Positions 7,661 through 14,951 of a DNA stretch of 38,179 nucleotides are shown one piece after another; position 1 is the stretch's first letter, and the number at the start of each line of letters is the position of its first letter. The translations under genes were made by a program, and so were the position numbers. This DNA is from Oscillospiraceae bacterium. GTDB taxonomy: Bacteria > Bacillota > Clostridia > Oscillospirales > Ruminococcaceae. The stretch covers positions 1 to 38,179 of the forward strand of contig JAFSDS010000042.1 of NCBI GenBank assembly GCA_017436125.1, in the 5' to 3' direction. A model generated the notes under the pieces. That model did no database searches, was not told the origin of the DNA, and saw nothing but the letters and a program-made list of their open reading frames with translations.

Positions 7661-9967
7661 TCAGTTTTTCTTTTTCCTGAAAATTTCGCTTCTTGCAATA
7701 AGCTGAATAAGAGTAAGGGGCGAAAGGCAAAGAAGAAGAACTCTCGCTTCCCCGCCAAGGGGAACAAGCATGAACAGCTCCCCAAAAAGTTTAAGCGCGC
7801 CAAAGAAAATAACCGTACAGCCAACAACGATTGTCGCTTTGAACTTATTGAGCGGCAAACAGGAGCACAAAAGCGCCATAAGGCTTGCTGTTCCGGTATA
7901 AAGAGCGCAAATCGTTGAACATTCGTCCGCAGAAAGCCCCAAAAACGGTCCGGATATGAGCACCGCCATGATCCCGCCGAAAATAGTGGCGGCACCTATT
8001 GCCGCACGCTTGAGCACCGTACGCATAAAATGCTTCGGCACTCTTTTGAAGTTTGGTTCAAGGGCAAGGAAAATTCCCGGAATGCCGGAAGCCACCGCTC
8101 CGATAAGGGTCATCTGGATAGGAGCAAACGGATATGAAAACGGCGCAAAAAGAAGAGTGGCCGTCAGCGCAAAGGTATAAATGGTCTTCATAAGGAAGAG
8201 GGACGCGGCCCTTTGGATATTGTTTATTACCCTTCTGCCCTCAAGAACAACGTCCGGCATTGCGGAGAAATCGGAATCCAGAAGAACAAGCTGGGAAACA
8301 TGGCTTGCGGCCTGGGCGCCGCTTGCCATGGCAACGCTGCAGTCCGCATCTTTAAGAGCAAGAACGTCGTTGACTCCGTCTCCGGTCATGGCAACAGTAT
8401 GTCCAAGATTTTGCAGCGATTTTATAATTACCCTTTTCTGTTCCGGACTTACCCTTCCGAAAACAACGGTATTTTCCGCCGCCGCGGAAAGTTCCTCATC
8501 AGAAAGGACCGATGCATCCGCAAATTTTTCCGCACCGATAACCCCGGCTTTTTTCGCTATTGCGGAAACCGCCGCCGGGTTGTCGCCGCTTATGACTTTT
8601 ATGGCAACGTCGTTTTTGCGGAAATATTCAAATGTTTCTTTAACGTTTGCCCTGATTTCGTCTTCTATCAGTATAAAACCGAGGGGTTTTTCCGCTTTGT
8701 ATATTTCTCCGTTAAAACTTCCTTTGCAAAGGGCAAGAACGCGGGTTCCGTCTGCGGAATATTCCGCAGACTTTGCCTTTATTTCATCGAACCCATCTTT
8801 CATGACAAATTCCGGAGCGCCAAGCATATAGCAGCCTTCTGCTCCAAAATTTGCCGCAACATATTTAAGTGCGGAAGAAAAAGGAAGAAAATGTTCCGCA
8901 GTTTTTTCAATGGGGTTGCGGCTGCCAAAGGCATCCACAATGGCCTTTGCGGTGGCGTTATCCGCCGGAACAGCGGAATATATCTCTGCCGCAAGAGCAC
9001 CGATATCTTCGCCATCAAAGCTGACGGTGCCTTTTATTTTCATGTTTCCGCTGGTGATGGTTCCGGTTTTGTCAAGGCAGAGAACATCCGCCCTTGCAAG
9101 GGATTCAAGGGAATAAAGCTGCTGGGTAAGGGTTCGCTTTTGGGCAAGGCGAACAACTCCAACGGCAAAACTCATGCTTGTGAGAAGATAAAGTCCGTCC
9201 GGAATCATTCCGACCATAGCGGCGACTGTCGGTATCATGGAATCCACATACGAAAGTCCCTGGTCAACATAGTGGTTCCAGAAAGTGAGCATGCCCATGG
9301 GAACGATAAACAGCGTTACGGTTTTGATTATCTTTACCATGGTGGATTTGAGCACGGATTTTGCGGTTTTAAGCTTCTTTGCTTCCGCCGTAAGCTTTTC
9401 AGCATAGCTTTCAGCACCCACCGCGGTAAGCAAAACAGCGCATTCGCCGCTTATAACAAAGCTTCCGGAAAGGAGCTTATCCCCTTTTTGCTTTAAAACC
9501 GCATCGCTTTCGCCGGTGATAAGGCTTTCGTTAAGTCTTGCTTCGCCGCCGAGCACTGTTCCGTCCGCTGTTATCTGGTCGCCCGCTCCGATGAGCACCA
9601 CATCGCCGAGAACAAGTTCACTGCATGGCAAAACAACCTCTTTCCCATCGCGAATGGCTCTTGCCGTGGGCGCTGTGAGCACCGCAAGGCTGTCAACGGC
9701 CTTTTTCGCCCGAAGTTCCTGAATCGTTCCGATGAGGAAGTTCGATATAACAATGCCCAAAAAAAGCATATTGCGGTAGCTGCCCGTGGTTATAACAAGA
9801 GCCGCGAGCACAACGTTGAGCATGTTATAGAAGGTAAAGAGGTTGGAAAAAATTATTTGCTTTGTGGTTTTCGAAGCGGAAGAAGACGAAACGTTCGCCT
9901 TGCCTTCTTTTGCAAGGCGAACGGCTTCTTCATTTGAAAGCGACGGCCAGCTTTGGTCTATTTTCAA
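7661..9967 (-). CDS. Cation-translocating P-type ATPase (CtpE-like)
   Basis: The protein has 768 residues. The P-type ATPase signatures are all present: TGES in the actuator domain (151-154), the phosphorylation motif DKTGTIT with Asp299, and GDGVNDVLALKDAD in the hinge. Membrane helix 4 reads GMIPDGLYLLTSMSFAVGVVRL, where the usual IPEGL is IPDGL. Together with the missing heavy-metal CPC motif this points to the CtpE-like group, for which calcium transport has been reported in mycobacteria; the substrate here is not proven. The start is TTG 9967 with AGAAGG 10 nt upstream. It begins 15 nt after the ribU stop codon with no terminator between, so it probably shares the FMN-controlled transcript. 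It is closed by its own terminator. Confidence 0.9.
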   Translation of the reverse strand: MKIDQSWPSLSNEEAVRLAKEGKANVSSSSASKTTKQIIFSNLFTFYNMLNVVLAALVITTGSYRNMLFLGIVISNFLIGTIQELRAKKAVDSLAVLTAPTARAIRDGKEVVLPCSELVLGDVVLIGAGDQITADGTVLGGEARLNESLITGESDAVLKQKGDKLLSGSFVISGECAVLLTAVGAESYAEKLTAEAKKLKTAKSVLKSTMVKIIKTVTLFIVPMGMLTFWNHYVDQGLSYVDSMIPTVAAMVGMIPDGLYLLTSMSFAVGVVRLAQKRTLTQQLYSLESLARADVLCLDKTGTITSGNMKIKGTVSFDGEDIGALAAEIYSAVPADNATAKAIVDAFGSRNPIEKTAEHFLPFSSALKYVAANFGAEGCYMLGAPEFVMKDGFDEIKAKSAEYSADGTRVLALCKGSFNGEIYKAEKPLGFILIEDEIRANVKETFEYFRKNDVAIKVISGDNPAAVSAIAKKAGVIGAEKFADASVLSDEELSAAAENTVVFGRVSPEQKRVIIKSLQNLGHTVAMTGDGVNDVLALKDADCSVAMASGAQAASHVSQLVLLDSDFSAMPDVVLEGRRVINNIQRAASLFLMKTIYTFALTATLLFAPFSYPFAPIQMTLIGAVASGIPGIFLALEPNFKRVPKHFMRTVLKRAAIGAATIFGGIMAVLISGPFLGLSADECSTICALYTGTASLMALLCSCLPLNKFKATIVVGCTVIFFGALKLFGELFMLVPLGGEARVLLLCLSPLTLIQLIARSEIFRKKKN

Positions 9968-9982
9968 GATATCACTGCCTTC

Positions 9983-10555
9983 TTATGCAAGGTTAAGCTT
10001 ACCAAGAAGCTTATGGATGCGTTTATAAACAAGATAAGTAACAACTCCGTTAATGCCAGCTTTTGTAAGGTTGAAAAGAAGAATAAAAGGCATAAGGCTT
10101 TTTACCATACCTTTTGCGGCCTCAAGCTCCATTCCTGCCATTGCGTTGAGGTAAATGGGGGTAAGGGCAAGGTTTGCGGGATACATAACGGCGACCATTG
10201 CGGCGATTCCGCAGCAGATAGCGATGAGTGCGCCTTTTTTTGTTTTGTTGCGTTTATAGATAAAACCTGCAACAAGGGCAAAAGCGCTGGTTGCAATGAT
10301 ATGCATTGCGATTCCGTAAACGCCGCTCTGCGCGCTGACGGTCATTCCCTGAATAGCGGAAACAATAACCGTAAGAACAACGCCCCATACCGGTCCGAAA
10401 AGGAATGTACCTATAAGTATCGGAATATCCGCCGGGTCGTATTCAAGGAATGATACGGCAGGGAAAATCGGGAAATGGATGAATGCGACCAGAACAATGG
10501 AGCAGGCCGCAAGTACGCCGAGAGTTGTGAGTTTTTTGGTGTTCATGTTTTTCAT
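9983..10555 (-). CDS. ribU: Riboflavin ECF transporter S component RibU
   Basis: The protein has 190 residues, typical for S components, with about six membrane helices. The N-terminus (TKKLTTLGVLAACSIVLVAF) and the loop VSFLEYDPADIPILIGTFLFGP match RibU, in which EYDPADIP-type residues lie near the riboflavin site. It would bind riboflavin or FMN outside the cell and work with the shared EcfA/A'/T module encoded elsewhere. The start at ATG 10555 is chosen for the AGAAGGGG SD 8 nt upstream; a longer frame from 10654 would run into the riboswitch terminator. An FMN riboswitch directly upstream confirms the vitamin assignment. Confidence 0.93.
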   Translation of the reverse strand: MKNMNTKKLTTLGVLAACSIVLVAFIHFPIFPAVSFLEYDPADIPILIGTFLFGPVWGVVLTVIVSAIQGMTVSAQSGVYGIAMHIIATSAFALVAGFIYKRNKTKKGALIAICCGIAAMVAVMYPANLALTPIYLNAMAGMELEAAKGMVKSLMPFILLFNLTKAGINGVVTYLVYKRIHKLLGKLNLA

Positions 10556-10626
10556 AATAATACCCCTTCTTTTTGAAAATAGTGTGAACAGTTTCTTAAA
10601 AAGAGGGAAATTGCGCAAAAAATAAA

Positions 10627-10653
10627 TGCTCCGCACAAAATTTGTACGGAGCA
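10627..10653 (-). terminator. Riboswitch expression-platform terminator
   Basis: TGCTCCG and CGGAGCA (10627-10633 with 10647-10653), extended by paired A/T-rich inner bases, form a hairpin followed on the minus strand by TTTATTTTTT. It lies between the FMN aptamer and the ribU SD, as expected for transcriptional control. Confidence 0.85.
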
Positions 10654-10672
10654 CTTGCTTTTTGAATACGCA

Positions 10673-10808
10673 GTTTCGCCATCCGGACTTCGCGCATCTG
10701 CGCTACACCGTCGGTACGGGATTCTGACCCGTTCTTGCCAAAAGGCTCTCGGACTTATCGGATAAAACCGCTTCACCGCCGGTAGGGAATCTCACCCTGC
10801 CCCGAAAC
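10673..10808 (-). promoter_or_regulatory. FMN riboswitch (RFN element)
   Basis: On the minus strand the P1 stem GTTTCG (10808-10803) pairs with CGAAAC (10678-10673). Inside are the conserved RFN blocks GGGGCAGGGTGAGATTCCC, TACCGGCGGT, GTCCGAGAGC, GGGTCAGAATCCCGTACCG and CCGACGGT. FMN binding favours the terminator at 10627-10653 and shuts off ribU and, by read-through, the downstream ATPase. Confidence 0.95.
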
Positions 10809-10867
10809 TATTTACTTTTTATAAATAAGCGCAATGCGCCTATCGTCTTTTTGAAATCAAGGAAAAA

Positions 10868-11290
10868 TTATTCCTCTTCTTCCTCTTCTTCCATGTCGAA
10901 TTCGAGATGTTCGCCGCAGTTGGGGCAATCCATTTCGCCTTCGTCAACGATGCATCCGTCGATGCAGATAACTTCGCCGCATGCGGGGCACTCTACTTCG
11001 TAGAGATCGTCGCAGTCGCAGTCGTCATCGTCGTCGCAGCAGCAGTCGCAGTCGCAGTCGTCATCGTCGCAGCAGCAATCGTCGTATTCATAATAATCGT
11101 TTTCAAGAGCCTCAAGGTCCTCATCGATGAGTTCGACCTGTTCGCCAACTTCTGCAAGAGCATCCTGAACGTCTTCTACATCATATGCAAGATCTTCAAG
11201 GATGTCAGTGATAGCGTTGAGGATTTTGTCATCGCAGTTGAGGCCTTCCATAAGACCTTTAAGATGTGCAACTTTTTCAGCAATAGTCAT
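10868..11290 (-). CDS. CD1247 N-terminal-domain-like protein with Cys/Asp-rich tract
   Basis: The protein has 140 residues from ATG 11290 with an AAAGGAG SD. Residues 1-65 form the helical region typical of the CD1247 N-terminal domain (KVAHLKGLMEGLNCDDKIL, then acidic coiled-coil-like sequence). Residues about 66-96 are an almost pure Asp/Cys run with ten cysteines. The rest is a rubredoxin/zinc-ribbon-like pair of CxxC knuckles (CPACG and CPNCG) and an all-Glu tail. Function is unknown; metal binding is a reasonable inference. It follows efp by 48 nt, and I recall this neighbourhood from other Clostridia. The Cys/Asp tract is encoded by imperfect triplet repeats, which may vary in length. 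Confidence 0.85.
   Translation of the reverse strand: MTIAEKVAHLKGLMEGLNCDDKILNAITDILEDLAYDVEDVQDALAEVGEQVELIDEDLEALENDYYEYDDCCCDDDDCDCDCCCDDDDDCDCDDLYEVECPACGEVICIDGCIVDEGEMDCPNCGEHLEFDMEEEEEEE
11007..11084. repeat. Imperfect trinucleotide repeat tract (GTC/GCA/TCG)
   Basis: Within the CD1247-like gene, plus-strand triplets GTC, GCA and TCG alternate almost without interruption over about 78 bp. They encode the Asp/Cys run on the minus strand. Such a tract can slip in replication and vary between strains without breaking the frame. Confidence 0.75.
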
Positions 11291-11338
11291 GATTTTTTCT
11301 CCTTTGCCTTAAAGGCGGTTTTATGGTTGATATTCGGA

Positions 11339-11896
11339 TCAAGCTCTGCCGATGTATTCACCGGTTCTGGTATCGATCTGGATCTTATCGCCTTCGTTGA
11401 TGAAGAGCGGAACTTTTACGTTTGCGCCGGTTTCAACAACTGCGGGTTTGGTAACGTTGGTTGCGGTATCGCCTTTAACGCCGGGTTCGGTTTCGGTAAC
11501 TTCGAGGGTTACGAAGTTAGGTGCTTCAAGACCGAAAACTTTGCCTTTATAAGAAAGGATACGGCAAACGTCTTCTTCTTTGCAGAATTTGAAGGAATCG
11601 CCGAGAAGGTTTTCTTCGATCGGGATAAGTTCATAAGTTTCGGGATCCATGAAGTAATAAAGGTCACCGTCGGTGTAGCTATAGGACATTTCTTTTCTCT
11701 CGATAAATGCGGTGGGGAATTTATCGGTAGGGTTGAAAGTACGCTCAACTACTGCGCCGGAAATGACGTTTCTGATTTTGGTACGTACAAATGCTGCACC
11801 TTTGCCGGGTTTTACATGCTGGAATTCGATAATCTGATATACATCACCGTTATCGTCAAAAGTAACACCGTTTCTGAAATCGCCTGCAGAAACCAT
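11339..11896 (-). CDS. efp: Translation elongation factor P
   Basis: The protein has 185 residues, the normal EF-P length. The KOW-like N-domain contains the loop [10 protein letters not shown] with Lys32 at the site that is modified in other bacteria. The second domain has the [13 protein letters not shown] segment. The C-terminal OB domain runs to [17 protein letters not shown], the family's signature end. EF-P enters the ribosomal E site and relieves stalling at polyproline. The start at ATG 11896 is fixed by AGGAGG 8 nt upstream. The promoter TTGCAA-N17-TATTAT is at 11947-11975, and the CD1247-like gene follows in the same transcript. Confidence 0.97.
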   Translation of the reverse strand: MVSAGDFRNGVTFDDNGDVYQIIEFQHVKPGKGAAFVRTKIRNVISGAVVERTFNPTDKFPTAFIERKEMSYSYTDGDLYYFMDPETYELIPIEENLLGDSFKFCKEEDVCRILSYKGKVFGLEAPNFVTLEVTETEPGVKGDTATNVTKPAVVETGANVKVPLFINEGDKIQIDTRTGEYIGRA

Positions 11897-11946
11897 AAGT
11901 TAAACCTCCTAAAATGAAGCGCAATAGCGCATTTTTTACATTATCA

Positions 11947-11975
11947 ATAATAAAGTATTTTTGCCTTTTTTGCAA
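11947..11975 (-). promoter_or_regulatory. efp promoter
   Basis: The minus strand reads TTGCAA (11975-11970), a 17-nt spacer, then TATTAT (11952-11947). The site is about 50 nt upstream of the efp start. Confidence 0.7.
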
Positions 11976-12034
11976 TAGTTTTTTATAAAATTATGCCCTT
12001 TATGCGCGCGATATTTCAAAAAATCGCGTTTTTT
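11961..12034 (+). promoter_or_regulatory. Possible promoter plus T-tract hairpin ahead of the XRE-desulfoferrodoxin gene
   Basis: TTGCCT (11961-11966), 17 nt, TATAAA (11984-11989) is followed by CGCGAT/ATCGCG (12007-12012 with 12023-12028) and TTTTTT. A second small T-tract hairpin, CCGCA/TGCGG (12074-12086), comes next. No plus-strand gene precedes them, so they may be leader attenuators or the end of a very short RNA. The 237-nt gap between efp and 12134 otherwise shows nothing. Confidence 0.35.
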
Positions 12035-12133
12035 ACATATATAACTCTAAAAGAAAAGACTTCTCTCTACTTTCCGCAGGTTGCGGCCTTTTATTTTTTG
12101 TGATAACCTCAAAGCAGAAAGTGAGATGATTTT

Positions 12134-12715
12134 ATGTCCTACATTAGCGGAAAATCAATAAAAACTTTTCGTGAAAATAAAAACCTTACCCAAAAACAGC
12201 TTGGAGAGCTTATTTCCGTTTCCGATAAAACCGTATCGAAATGGGAAACGGAAAAGGGCCTTCCGGATATAACGCTTCTTGAACCTCTGGCCTCTGCCCT
12301 TGGGGTTTCCGTTGCGGAACTTCTTTCCGGCGAAAGCATAACCAACAAAAACCGCGGCGGAAACATCGCAAAATTAAAATTCTATGTCTGTCCCGTTTGC
12401 GGAAACATTGTTTTTTCCCTTGGAGAGGGTGCTTTTTCCTGCTGCGGAATAAGCCTTCCGCCGCTTTTGCCGGAAGCTCCCGATGAGGAACATTCTCTTT
12501 CCATGGAACACCCCGAGGGTGATATCTATATCCGCTTTTTTCACCCCATGACAAAGGAGCACCATATCTCCTTTGCCGCATACGTCACCTATGACAGCAT
12601 CACACTGAAAAAGCTTTATCCGGAACAGGAACCGGAGGTTCGGTTCTCTTTTTCCGGAAAGGGAAAAATCCTCTTTTTCTGCAACAGAAACGGCCTTTTT
12701 GAGACCAAGGTTTGA
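12134..12715 (+). CDS. XRE regulator fused to desulfoferrodoxin-like domain
   Basis: The protein has 193 residues from ATG 12134. Residues 6-64 are a Cro/CI-type HTH (NLTQKQLGELISVSDKTVSKWE). Residues 83-190 resemble desulfoferrodoxin. First comes a rubredoxin-like CxxC...CC site (C86, C89, C103, C104), then the superoxide-reductase fold with HPMTKEHHISF. The catalytic iron of superoxide reductases is held by four His and one Cys. Counterparts here are H120 (EEH), H137, H143 and C183, but the last His, in the family's CNxHGLW, is Asn186 (CNRNGLF). So the fold is retained and the catalytic site is probably crippled. A role as an iron- or redox-responsive DNA-binding sensor is my inference. It stands alone between efp and the carD-like gene. 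Confidence 0.85.
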   Translation: MSYISGKSIKTFRENKNLTQKQLGELISVSDKTVSKWETEKGLPDITLLEPLASALGVSVAELLSGESITNKNRGGNIAKLKFYVCPVCGNIVFSLGEGAFSCCGISLPPLLPEAPDEEHSLSMEHPEGDIYIRFFHPMTKEHHISFAAYVTYDSITLKKLYPEQEPEVRFSFSGKGKILFFCNRNGLFETKV

Positions 12716-12758
12716 TCGTTTCTGCTGTTAATTCATATACGGTTTTGTTTAAAATGCC

Positions 12759-12777
12759 TATGACATTTTTCGTCATA
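12759..12777. promoter_or_regulatory. Dyad overlapping the carD-like promoter
   Basis: TATGAC-N7-GTCATA is a perfect 6-bp inverted repeat that covers the -35 element of the promoter at 12760-12789. It is a candidate repressor site; no regulator can be assigned. Confidence 0.4.
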
Positions 12778-12789
12778 ATGTGTTACAAT
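12760..12789 (+). promoter_or_regulatory. Promoter of the carD-like gene
   Basis: ATGACA (12760-12765) is separated by 18 nt from TACAAT (12784-12789). It lies about 80 nt upstream of the ATG at 12869. Confidence 0.65.
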
Positions 12790-12868
12790 ATATTTGTGGA
12801 AAGTTTACCTTTCCAAAAGGAAAAAACAGCGTACTCTTAACAAAACCGGAATGAAAGGAACGATTTTG

Positions 12869-13366
12869 ATGTTGGAAAAAGGCCATATTTTTGTTTACGG
12901 AGCAAGCGGAGTCTGCCGCGTAGAGGATATTTGCATCCGCGATTACGGTGCAGGAAAAAAAGAATATTATATCCTTCAGCCTGTTTATGACCTTCGTTCA
13001 ACCCTTTCCGTCCCGGTTGACGGTCCGGTCTTTGCATCCCATGCAATGGAACTTCTTTCAAAAGAAGAGGTCCTTGATATAATCGATTCCCTCCCGAATA
13101 CGGAAGCCGATTGGATAAAGGATGACAAAGAGCGTATTGAAATTTTCCGCGGCCTTCTTGAAGGCGGAGCCCGCAGGGATATTGCCGTTCTTATCCGCAG
13201 CCTTTATCTTCATAAAAAGGAACTTGCGGAAAAAGGCAAAAAGCTTCGCAGCAGCGATGAAGCCATCATGCAGAGAGCGGAAAAACTTCTCTATGGAGAA
13301 TTTGCATGGATTCTCGGCATTGATCCAAAAGAGGTAATTGATTTTATAAAAACAAGAATAGGATAA
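12869..13366 (+). CDS. CarD/CdnL-family RNA polymerase-binding regulator
   Basis: The protein has 165 residues from ATG 12869, preceded by AAAGGAA (an earlier start at 12794 is not supported). The N-terminal RNA-polymerase-interacting domain (1-60) has the family pattern KGHIFVYGASGVCRVEDI, then YYILQPVYD and LSVPVD. The rest is a helical domain (DIIDSLPNTEADWI, then a basic segment) as in CdnL/CarD proteins. These proteins bind the RNA polymerase beta subunit and stabilise open promoter complexes, often at rRNA genes or under stress. It is a monocistronic unit with its own promoter and terminator. Confidence 0.88.
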   Translation: MLEKGHIFVYGASGVCRVEDICIRDYGAGKKEYYILQPVYDLRSTLSVPVDGPVFASHAMELLSKEEVLDIIDSLPNTEADWIKDDKERIEIFRGLLEGGARRDIAVLIRSLYLHKKELAEKGKKLRSSDEAIMQRAEKLLYGEFAWILGIDPKEVIDFIKTRIG

Positions 13367-13371
13367 AACAG

Positions 13372-13391
13372 GCGCCCGCTTTTGCGGGCGC
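13372..13391 (+). terminator. Terminator after the carD-like gene
   Basis: The perfect 8-bp stem GCGCCCGC/GCGGGCGC around a TTTT loop is followed by TTTTGTGTT, just 5 nt after the stop codon. Confidence 0.9.
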
Positions 13392-13411
13392 TTTTGTGTT
13401 ACCGAACAGTC

Positions 13412-13440
13412 TTGTAACTTTATATCAAAAATAGTATAAT
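13412..13440 (+). promoter_or_regulatory. Promoter of the MtnA/eIF2B-family gene
   Basis: TTGTAA (13412-13417), 17 nt, then a perfect TATAAT (13435-13440). It is 36 nt upstream of the ATG at 13477, which has AAAGGAG as SD. Confidence 0.8.
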
Positions 13441-13476
13441 AAAAACATAATATCATCCGAAAGGAGTTTTTTTAAT

Positions 13477-14547
13477 ATGCCCAGAGCTGATGAAGGTCTT
13501 GCCTTTCTTCTCCGTTATGAAAACGTTGCATGGTACGAGGACGGAAAAGTCCGTATTCTCGACCGCCGCTGCTATCCGCATCCAATCAAATTTGTAACCT
13601 GCAATACTTCCGAGGAAGTTGCAAACGCCATGAGAGATATGATAGTCCAGAGTGCAGGACCCTATCTCGCATGCGGAATGGGTATCGTTCTTGCGGCTTA
13701 TGAAGCAAAGGATATGCCCTATGACAAAGCCATGGCACACATCCGTCATGCCCAGGATCTTATAGTCAACGCAAGACCCACCACCGCAAAACGCATTAAA
13801 ATCATCACCGATTCCTGCGTTGCCGCAGCAGAAGAAGCTTTTGCCGCCGGCGAAAAAGATGCCATCCAGGCAACTTTTGACCGCATTATCGCACTCACCG
13901 ATAACCGCTATAATAAAATCGGCGAAGTTGCAAAACACCTTGTTTCCAAATTCCCGGATGAAGGCACCGTTATGACCCAATGCTATGCGGAAACCATCCT
14001 CGGCTTCATGTGCAAGGAAATCAAGGCTCAGGGCAAGAAAATCAAATTTGTCTGCCCCGAAACCCGTCCCTACTTCCAGGGCGCAAGACTTACCGCTTCC
14101 GTTCTTCACGACATGGGATTTGACGTAACCGTTATCACCGACAACATGCCCGGTTGGACCATGCACGAAAAGAAAGTTGACGTTTTCACCTGCGCAGCGG
14201 ACGCAATCACCATGGACGGCGTTGTTATCAACAAGGTCGGTACCTTCCAGATCGCTCTTGCCGCAAAATACTGGGGCATTCCTTTCTATGTAACCGGCAC
14301 CCCCGATAAATGTCACCCCTTTGCAAAAGACGTTAAAATCGAAGAGCGCGACCCGAACCTTGTTCTTGAGGCTCTTGGAACCCGCACCGCTGTTGAAGGC
14401 GTAAACGGATTCTATCCCGCATTCGACAAAACTCCTCCGGAACTTGTAACCGGCTTTGTCACCGATAAAGGCATCTATGACGGCGACAAACTCTGGGATT
14501 ATTACAACGGCGACGACGGCACCGGAGAATACGAACTTATCGTATAA
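13477..14547 (+). CDS. S-methyl-5-thioribose-1-phosphate isomerase-like protein (MtnA/eIF2B family)
   Basis: The protein has 356 residues. The N-domain (1-100) ends in LIVNARPTT, matching the substrate loop NARPT of MtnA. The Rossmann-like C-domain has VMTQCYAET with Cys169 and CAADAITMDGVVINKVGT with Asp242. These align with the catalytic Cys160/Asp240 pair of Bacillus MtnA, and ETRPYFQGARLTA is the expected phosphate-site motif. The reaction would be an aldose-ketose isomerisation of a ribose-1-phosphate derivative. No methionine-salvage genes are adjacent, and the family also includes ribose-1,5-bisphosphate and 5-deoxyribose-1-phosphate isomerases, so the exact substrate is open. Strong SD and promoter; monocistronic. 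Confidence 0.85.
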   Translation: MPRADEGLAFLLRYENVAWYEDGKVRILDRRCYPHPIKFVTCNTSEEVANAMRDMIVQSAGPYLACGMGIVLAAYEAKDMPYDKAMAHIRHAQDLIVNARPTTAKRIKIITDSCVAAAEEAFAAGEKDAIQATFDRIIALTDNRYNKIGEVAKHLVSKFPDEGTVMTQCYAETILGFMCKEIKAQGKKIKFVCPETRPYFQGARLTASVLHDMGFDVTVITDNMPGWTMHEKKVDVFTCAADAITMDGVVINKVGTFQIALAAKYWGIPFYVTGTPDKCHPFAKDVKIEERDPNLVLEALGTRTAVEGVNGFYPAFDKTPPELVTGFVTDKGIYDGDKLWDYYNGDDGTGEYELIV

Positions 14548-14551
14548 GAAA

Positions 14552-14604
14552 GCGCCCCTTGTCAAAGGGGAGAGGGCCACGAAGCGGCGAGGGGATTCCC
14601 TCCT
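14552..14604. repeat. Intergenic palindromic repeat
   Basis: CCCCTTGTCAAAGGGG (14555-14570) is a near-perfect dyad followed by GAGAGGGCCACGAAGCGGC and a ggggattccct dyad-like end. The sequence recalls dispersed extragenic repeats common in Clostridia, although only one copy is present here. Confidence 0.5.
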
Positions 14605-14612
14605 GAAAAATG

Positions 14613-14636
14613 AAAGGCGGCTGAAAAGCCGCCTTT
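14613..14636. terminator. Bidirectional terminator
   Basis: AAAGGCGGCT (14613-14622) pairs with AGCCGCCTTT (14627-14636) around GAAA, followed by TTTT on the plus strand. It serves the isomerase gene and, in reverse, the small XRE gene whose stop is at 14638. Confidence 0.85.
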
Positions 14637-14637
14637 T

Positions 14638-14853
14638 TTATTTATAAGGTTTTATCTCGTCCGTAAGTCCAAGGATATAATCCGTGCTTGTATTATAATA
14701 CTGTGCAAGCTTTATCAGCGCCCAGACCGGAATTTCGTGTATGCCTTTTTCGTATCTGCGGTACACTTCGCGCTTGCAATCGAGCAAATCAGCTATTTCC
14801 TGCTGTGTTTTATCAGAATCTATTCTTAAATCAGCAAGTCTTTGGAAAAACAT
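14638..14853 (-). CDS. Small XRE-family HTH repressor
   Basis: The protein has 71 residues from ATG 14853, chosen for the GAGGTG SD 8 nt upstream; the in-frame start at 14868 would add five residues without an SD. It is nearly all one Cro/CI-type helix-turn-helix: MFFQRLADLRIDSDKTQQEIA, then a recognition helix CKREVYRRYEKG and the typical IPVWALIKLAQYYNTSTDYI. It is divergent from the orphan gene at 14952, and the 98-nt gap carries two near-identical 19-bp repeats overlapping the partner's promoter. Autorepression and control of the partner are the obvious inference. Confidence 0.85.
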   Translation of the reverse strand: MFFQRLADLRIDSDKTQQEIADLLDCKREVYRRYEKGIHEIPVWALIKLAQYYNTSTDYILGLTDEIKPYK

Positions 14854-14874
14854 ATAGCAACACCTCACAAATAG

Positions 14875-14926
14875 ATGCTACTATTTTGTTGCACCAAATA
14901 TCTAAATATGCTACAATATTGTTGCA
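14875..14926. promoter_or_regulatory. Duplicated operator of the XRE/orphan pair
   Basis: ATGCTACTATTTTGTTGCA (14875-14893) and ATGCTACAATATTGTTGCA (14908-14926) agree at 17 of 19 positions and are 33 bp apart. The second copy is itself a near palindrome. The first covers the -35 and the second the -10 of the plus-strand promoter. Confidence 0.75.
14889..14917 (+). promoter_or_regulatory. Promoter of the orphan gene at 14952
   Basis: TTGCAC (14889-14894), 17 nt, TACAAT (14912-14917). Both hexamers sit inside the duplicated operator, so a bound repressor would occlude RNA polymerase. Confidence 0.75.
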
Positions 14927-14951
14927 TAAATTGTTTAAGGAAGGATGCTCT

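Noticed and set aside
10556-10654. N-terminal extension of RibU to 10654
   Set aside because: It would encode the riboswitch terminator region and lacks an SD; the ATG at 10555 has both SD and family-typical N-terminus.
13453-14580. 375-residue minus-strand frame opposite the isomerase gene
   Set aside because: The plus-strand gene has family motifs, promoter and SD; the antisense frame has none and shows skewed composition.
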